From: GCA-2719315 sp964448645
GTDB taxonomy: Bacteria; Bacteroidota; Bacteroidia; Flavobacteriales; Flavobacteriaceae
Assembly (NCBI GenBank): GCA_964448645.1
Contig: CAYUZY010000066.1
Coordinates: forward strand, 1 to 10,848
Direction: 5' to 3'
DNA length: 10,848 nucleotides
Shown here: in pieces, positions 5,971 to 10,848 of the stretch
Position numbering within the stretch: position 1 is the first letter of the stretch
Layout of the letters: every line of letters begins with the position of its first letter
Notes under the pieces: model-generated
Seen by the model: the letters and a program-made list of their open reading frames with translations, nothing else
Told to the model about the DNA's origin: nothing
The model's database searches: none
Program-made: the position numbers and the translations under genes

Positions 5971-8900
5971 GTGATTACTTTATTAATATTAGGTGTTCTA
6001 TTATTTTTTCAAACAAAAATTACAGAAAGAGTTATTTCTTTATATAAAAATGATATAAATATAGATTATGATACTTTTGAAATGGACATTTTTGGTGAAA
6101 CAAATATTGAAAATCTTTTAATAAAAGACCATCATAATGACACAATTATATATGCTAAAGAATTAAGCGTTTTAAAAACACCCTTTTTTGAATTATTTGA
6201 AAATAAGATTAATCCAAACAGAATTAATCTAATAGGTTTAAAAATAAAAGTTGTAAAATATTTAAATGAACCAAAAAATTCATTTTTAAGTCTAGTTGAT
6301 AGAGTAAAGAATAACAATAATAATTTTCTTTTTTTTTCAAATTTATTTAGAGTTAAAAATGGAACTTTCACTTATTTGGATCAAAATGATAAAAAGGGAA
6401 CACCTTTTGTGGTTAATGATTTTTCTTTTGTTTCGGATAATTTAAATTTTTCTAAAAAATTAATAAGTTTTAAAATAGATTCTTTGTCAATATCATCAAA
6501 AGAAAAACTATTAAACATTCATTACTTTAAATTAGATTTTAATTACGAATCAAATAAAATTACAGTTGACAATTTTGAATTTAAAAATCAGTTGGTTGAA
6601 ATTAAAGGTAAATTTGACATCAAAAATAATAAGCTTTCTTATAAAGAATTTGTTAACTCATCATTTATAAACATTGATATAAATGAATCTAAAATAAATC
6701 CAAACCTTTTTGATTTTAAAGAATTTAAACTTAACTCTAAAGAGGATTTAAAGATTACATTAAATGGTAGTGGTTCAATTAATGATTTTAAATTAAACAA
6801 ATTAGAGGTTAAACATCCATTAATTAATATAAAAGGGAATTCATTTTTTTCAATTGACAATAAATTGAAATTTAACAAAGCGGAATTGTTTATTAATGAT
6901 TTAGTGGTTTCAGATAATTTGATTTACAATGCAAGTAATCTTAATAAGATAATAAACTCATATATAAATGGTTCATTATTCGCAAAAGTCAAACTAAAAA
7001 ATAATAGTTTAGGAATGGAAGCCGATTTAAAATCTGAAAATGGAAATATTAATATGACAAGCCTTATCCCGGTTAACTATTTTGAAAGGAATAATTTCAT
7101 AGATAACCTTGATTTTGATATATTTTTTGATGACTTAAAATTAAGTTCTTATTTCGGTTTAAAAGAAAACATAAAACTTAACGGAAAAGTTAATTTTAAT
7201 TTTTCTGAAAAAGAAAAAGATGTTTTTGATATAAATTGGAGATCAAATGATTTAATAATAAAAAGTTCTAATAATTATCCTAATATTTCTATTGATGGTT
7301 ATTTTGGTGATGAACAGGTTTTTAACACTCTTAATGTTAAGAATAAAATATTAGAATTAAAAAGTGATTTTAAATTTGATCTCTCTAGTGATATTCCTGA
7401 ATACTCAGCTGCAATTAATTTGCTGAATTTTGATTTAAACTCTTTAGGATATAATCTTGGAGGAGGAAAAGCTATGCTTAGTGGAGTTAGTTTAATTAAT
7501 CTGAAAGGAAAAGATTTTAATTCTCTTGCTGGTAGTGTAAATTTTTCATCTTTAAAACTTGTTAATAATATAGAAGAAACTAGTTTTAATCCTGTTTTAG
7601 TAAATCAAAAAATAAATTTAAATAAAAGAGAATTTTTAATTGAGAACAATGATCTAATTAATGCTAAAATAGAAGGGTATTTTAAAAATGACGAAATTAT
7701 CCCACTAATTAAAAACACCTTTTTAAAAGTTTATGAAATTAAGCCTTTAGAAACCATTTCATACAAACAATCTTTATCTTTTGATATTAATGTATATGAT
7801 AAGCCTCTTAGGGCTCTTTATCCAAATTTTTCTTTTGGGTCTAGTCTTAAATTAATTGGAAATTTATCTTCTGAAAATATCAGATCTAAAATTAAAATCC
7901 AATTCCCATTATTTAATTATGATAATTTTGTATTTAAAGATTTAATTTATGAGTTAGATCTTGATCAAGTAAATAAAAAGTCACTACTTAAAATAAATGA
8001 ATTAAATCATCAGCTATATCAAATAAATAATTTAAGTATATCTACTCAATCTGTTAATGAGGGTGTTTTGTTTAAATCAATTTTTAAAGGAAATAAAGGA
8101 AATGACATTTATGATCTTAATTTTTTAAAAATTAATGATGATAAAAAAAGGCAAAGTATAATTTTTAAAGAATCAAAGATAAATTACAGAAATAGCTTTT
8201 GGGATTTAGAATCTAATTCTGAAAAAAAAATAATTCAATTTGACAATAATTTAAATAATGTAACAATAAACAACTTGAAATTATTCGCTAATGATAGGTT
8301 TATCAATATTTCTGCTTTATTAAAGAATAAATTATTTTCTGAATTAAACCTTAACATTAAAAATGTCAATCTAAATGAACTTACACCTTCATATCCAAAT
8401 TTTAAATTTTCTGGCTCAACTGACTTAAATCTTTTTTATAAAAAGACTACAAATAAAACTTTAGTTAATTTTAATTCAAACGTTAAAGGGTTAAAGATAA
8501 ATAATACTGTTTTTGGTATATTAAATTTAAGTTTAACAAATAATATTAACAAAAATAGTTACTTGTTAAACTTAAGTTTACTTGATAAAAAAGGAAAAAA
8601 AACAATTCAAAGTTTTGGAGAAATTTATGGTGATAGAATGAACTTTTTTGAAATTAATTTTGATTTTAATGATCTAGATGTTTCTTTTTTGTCAAACCTT
8701 AGTGAAAAAGCCATAAATGATATTCACGGTTTAGCATCAGGGAAATTTATACTAACAAAGAAAGATGATAAAATAACTCATGAAGGATCTTTAAATTTAA
8801 AGAACGGAAAATTATCAATCCCATATTTAAATGTTAGATATTCTATTAATAATTCACCTATATATTTAAATGAGAATAATATATTTTTTAATGATATTAA

Positions 8901-10305
8901 TTTTAGTGATATAGAAAAAAATAATGGTGGTTTGTTAAATGGAAAAATGTTTCATGATAATTTAAAGAATTGGGGAGTAGATTTTAAAATTAATTCTAAA
9001 AACATTTTAGTTTTAGATAAAAATATTGAAGAATCTGACGTTTTTTATGGCAAAGGTTATTTTAGTGGTGATGTTAACTTAAAAGGATTAACAAAAAATG
9101 TTGAGATCAATGTTGATGGTGAAACAGAAAAGGGTACATCTATAAAAATACCATGGTCAGATAATTATGAAATTGAAGATGATGTTTTTGTTAGTTTTTT
9201 AGATAAAAACAGAGATAAAAAAAACGATAGTAAACTTTTTAATTCTTCAGATGATTTAAAAGGAGTTGATATTAAATTTGATTTAGACGTTAACAATTTA
9301 GCTGAAATTGAAATTGTGCTTGATAAAAAATCTGGGAGTTCATTAATTGGAAGAGGTGAAGGAAACCTTGTAATGGAAATTAATACCAAAGGAAAATTTA
9401 ATATATGGGGAGATTTTACCGCCTCTGAAGGATTATATGATTTTAAAAATATTGGCTTAATTGACAAGAAATTACTTTTAAGTCCAGGAGGGACTATAGT
9501 ATGGGATGGGAATCCTTTAGATGCTAAAATGGATTTTGATGCTATATATGAAGTTCCAGGTGGAGCTAATCCTGCAATTCTTTTAGACAACCCTTCCTTT
9601 AATAAAAAAATTCCAACAGAAGTTAAAATTCATTTGGAAGGAAAATTATTAAAACCTGATGATCCAGTTTTTGAAATAAATTTTCCAAACACTAGTGGAA
9701 CTGCTGAATCAGAATTAAATTATAGATTAACAGATCCTCAAATTAGACAATTACAATCTTTATCACTTCTCTCTCAAGGAATTTTTATTAATGAAGTAGG
9801 TGTTTCTATGCAAGGAATTACAAATAATCTATATCAAAAAGCTTCTGATGTTTTTACGAATCTTTTAGGAGATGATAATGAAAAACTTAAAATTGGAGTA
9901 AACTATTTACAAGGGGATAAAAGTGCTCTTCTTGATGTCGCAACAGAAGATAGGCTAGGATTTACTTTGTCAACAAAAATTAGCGAAAAAATATTATTGA
10001 ATGGGAAAATTGGAGTTCCTATCGGAGGTTTAGAGCAAACACTAATTGTTGGTAATGTGCAAATGGATTTTTTATTAAATGAAGAAGGTTCTTTAAAAGC
10101 TAAGGTTTTTAGTAAAGAAAATGAATTTCGTTATATTGGAGACGAATTAGGTTATACTCAAGGGCTTGGGATTTCTTATGATGTAGATTTTAATACTTTT
10201 AAAAGTCTAATTAATAAAATTAAAAATAAAGAATCTAATTTAAAGACTATGAAATCTGATTTTATTAATAATTCAAATGAAATAAACTTTATAAATAAAA
10301 ATTAA
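5971..10305 (+). CDS. tamB: TamB-family inner-membrane-anchored periplasmic protein (N-terminus uncertain)
   Basis: A very large protein (1444 residues from the GTG) with one N-terminal membrane segment and a long beta-rich repetitive body, the architecture of TamB/DUF490 (PF04357). Such proteins form a hydrophobic groove across the periplasm, partner an Omp85-type barrel (TamA, or its lipidated relative in Bacteroidota, not in this window), and are implicated in phospholipid transport to and assembly of the outer membrane. The conserved C-terminal domain is visible from about residue 1105: GRGEGNLVMEIN near 1127, DFTASEGLYDF near 1150, LSPGGTIVWDGNPLDAKMDF near 1170-1190, and YDVDFNTF near 1405. 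About 34 polar Lys/Asn-rich residues follow. The GTG at 5971 falls in the middle of the membrane helix, and the next in-frame ATG would remove it, so the true start is probably upstream. pfkA begins 29 bp after the stop. Confidence 0.93.
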   Translation: MITLLILGVLLFFQTKITERVISLYKNDINIDYDTFEMDIFGETNIENLLIKDHHNDTIIYAKELSVLKTPFFELFENKINPNRINLIGLKIKVVKYLNEPKNSFLSLVDRVKNNNNNFLFFSNLFRVKNGTFTYLDQNDKKGTPFVVNDFSFVSDNLNFSKKLISFKIDSLSISSKEKLLNIHYFKLDFNYESNKITVDNFEFKNQLVEIKGKFDIKNNKLSYKEFVNSSFINIDINESKINPNLFDFKEFKLNSKEDLKITLNGSGSINDFKLNKLEVKHPLINIKGNSFFSIDNKLKFNKAELFINDLVVSDNLIYNASNLNKIINSYINGSLFAKVKLKNNSLGMEADLKSENGNINMTSLIPVNYFERNNFIDNLDFDIFFDDLKLSSYFGLKENIKLNGKVNFNFSEKEKDVFDINWRSNDLIIKSSNNYPNISIDGYFGDEQVFNTLNVKNKILELKSDFKFDLSSDIPEYSAAINLLNFDLNSLGYNLGGGKAMLSGVSLINLKGKDFNSLAGSVNFSSLKLVNNIEETSFNPVLVNQKINLNKREFLIENNDLINAKIEGYFKNDEIIPLIKNTFLKVYEIKPLETISYKQSLSFDINVYDKPLRALYPNFSFGSSLKLIGNLSSENIRSKIKIQFPLFNYDNFVFKDLIYELDLDQVNKKSLLKINELNHQLYQINNLSISTQSVNEGVLFKSIFKGNKGNDIYDLNFLKINDDKKRQSIIFKESKINYRNSFWDLESNSEKKIIQFDNNLNNVTINNLKLFANDRFINISALLKNKLFSELNLNIKNVNLNELTPSYPNFKFSGSTDLNLFYKKTTNKTLVNFNSNVKGLKINNTVFGILNLSLTNNINKNSYLLNLSLLDKKGKKTIQSFGEIYGDRMNFFEINFDFNDLDVSFLSNLSEKAINDIHGLASGKFILTKKDDKITHEGSLNLKNGKLSIPYLNVRYSINNSPIYLNENNIFFNDINFSDIEKNNGGLLNGKMFHDNLKNWGVDFKINSKNILVLDKNIEESDVFYGKGYFSGDVNLKGLTKNVEINVDGETEKGTSIKIPWSDNYEIEDDVFVSFLDKNRDKKNDSKLFNSSDDLKGVDIKFDLDVNNLAEIEIVLDKKSGSSLIGRGEGNLVMEINTKGKFNIWGDFTASEGLYDFKNIGLIDKKLLLSPGGTIVWDGNPLDAKMDFDAIYEVPGGANPAILLDNPSFNKKIPTEVKIHLEGKLLKPDDPVFEINFPNTSGTAESELNYRLTDPQIRQLQSLSLLSQGIFINEVGVSMQGITNNLYQKASDVFTNLLGDDNEKLKIGVNYLQGDKSALLDVATEDRLGFTLSTKISEKILLNGKIGVPIGGLEQTLIVGNVQMDFLLNEEGSLKAKVFSKENEFRYIGDELGYTQGLGISYDVDFNTFKSLINKIKNKESNLKTMKSDFINNSNEINFINKN

Positions 10306-10316
10306 ATAAGAATGGT

Positions 10317-10324
10317 TAAATTTG
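10317..10324 (+). promoter_or_regulatory. Weak -7-like motif ahead of pfkA
   Basis: TAAATTTG again fits TAnnTTTG, but it ends only 10 bases before the pfkA ATG, which would leave a leader of roughly four bases. No -33 element is apparent at normal spacing. pfkA could equally be read through from tamB. Confidence 0.15.
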
Positions 10325-10334
10325 GCACTGTCTT

Positions 10335-10848
10335 ATGGCAAAAAATATCATAAAACGTATTGCAGTATTAACTTCTGGAGGTGATGCTCCTGGCATGAAT
10401 GCAGCTGTTAGAGCTGTAGTAAGAACTTCTGTATTTAATTCTATTGAATGCTTTGCCATATATAAAGGTTTTCAGGGCCTTATAAATAATGAAATTAAAC
10501 TGATTAATGCAAGAGGAGTTAATAATATAATTAATCGAGGTGGAACTGTTTTAAAGTCAGCAAGATGTTTAGAATTTAAAACTAAAAATGGTAGGTTGAA
10601 GGCTTTTAATAATTTGAAAGCAAGAAAAATAGATGCTCTTGTTATAATAGGAGGAGATGGATCTTTTACTGGAGGGATGATTTTTCAATCAGAATTTACT
10701 TTTCCAGTAATAGGTATTCCAGGCACTATTGACAATGATATTTTTGGGACTAGTCATGCTATAGGTTATGATACAGCCCTAAATACTGTTGTTGATGCTA
10801 TTGATAAAATTAGAGATACTGCAATATCTCATAATCGCTTATTTTTTG
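10335..10848 (+). CDS. pfkA: ATP-dependent 6-phosphofructokinase (5' part, runs off window)
   Basis: The committed glycolytic step: phosphorylation of fructose 6-phosphate to fructose 1,6-bisphosphate. The ATG at 10335 opens 171 codons continuing past the window end, roughly half of a usual PfkA of about 320-330 residues. Visible motifs are SGGDAPGMNA (14-23) for nucleotide binding, the SAR turn (75-77) whose Arg binds the nucleotide, GGDGS (106-110) and PGTIDND (129-135) with the catalytic Asp133. Gly in GGDGS and in PGTIDND, rather than Asp and Lys as in pyrophosphate-dependent enzymes, indicates an ATP-dependent kinase. The stretch DIFGTSHAIGYDTALNTVV is typical of Bacteroidota PfkA as I recall it. 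The gene lies 29 bp after tamB on the same strand, so a shared transcript is possible although the functions are unrelated. Confidence 0.97.
   Translation, partial: MAKNIIKRIAVLTSGGDAPGMNAAVRAVVRTSVFNSIECFAIYKGFQGLINNEIKLINARGVNNIINRGGTVLKSARCLEFKTKNGRLKAFNNLKARKIDALVIIGGDGSFTGGMIFQSEFTFPVIGIPGTIDNDIFGTSHAIGYDTALNTVVDAIDKIRDTAISHNRLFF

Noticed and set aside
9165..9590. Minus-strand open frame of 141 codons within tamB, plus two shorter ones at 6132-6371 and 6639-6878
   Set aside because: They mirror the tamB codons; the 9165-9590 frame lies across the most conserved tamB region and its Ser/Pro/Leu-rich product is what antisense reading would produce.
10322..10340. TTGGCAC...GGCA resembling a sigma54 (-24/-12) promoter at pfkA
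   Set aside because: The GG and GC pairs are 12 bp apart instead of the required 10, and the motif overlaps the start codon.
10312..10353. Short open frame starting ATG GTT AAA just before pfkA, as a possible leader peptide
   Set aside because: Only a dozen codons, overlapping the pfkA start in another frame, with no attenuator-like hairpins or codon runs nearby.

Overview
The window is a strongly A+T-rich bacterial segment, about three quarters A+T by eye. Its gene content and protein style (Lys/Asn/Ile-rich proteins, few Shine-Dalgarno sequences, a TsaD gene divergent from a very large TamB, a Bacteroidota-like PfkA) point to a low-GC Flavobacteriia/Bacteroidota member, plausibly marine. 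The taxonomic call is inference from recalled family features, not from a search.

Layout. Bases 1-318 (minus) hold the 5' part of a small multi-pass membrane protein of unknown function. A 148-bp divergent intergenic region (319-466) follows, with two palindromic A/T-rich elements that share an 11-bp core. Next is a tight plus-strand cluster (467-3015): alanine dehydrogenase, a DUF4442 hotdog-fold protein and a nitronate monooxygenase-like FMN protein, separated by only 3 and 2 bp. It converges, with an 11-bp gap, on a minus-strand cluster (5881 down to 3027) transcribed in the order tsaD, rsmE, AI-2E-family membrane protein, with gaps of 4 and 25 bp. Divergent from tsaD is a 4.3-kb tamB gene (5971-10305), followed 29 bp later by the 5' part of pfkA, which runs off the window end.

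How the genes work together. tsaD and rsmE both serve translation (tRNA t6A37 modification and 16S rRNA m3U1498 methylation). tamB serves outer-membrane lipid transport or assembly. pfkA is glycolytic. ald links pyruvate/alanine with ammonium and NADH. The two genes co-directional with ald have no firmly known substrate, so the ald-DUF4442-NMO trio is the least explained functional grouping here.

The window is mostly conserved housekeeping DNA. I see no tRNA, rRNA, CRISPR, transposon, phage or defence genes, and nothing that clearly amounts to a new system. The item most worth checking is the 5' end of tamB. The only usual start codon in its frame is a GTG inside the membrane helix, while an out-of-frame ATG 76 bp upstream would give a normal N-terminus if one base were removed.
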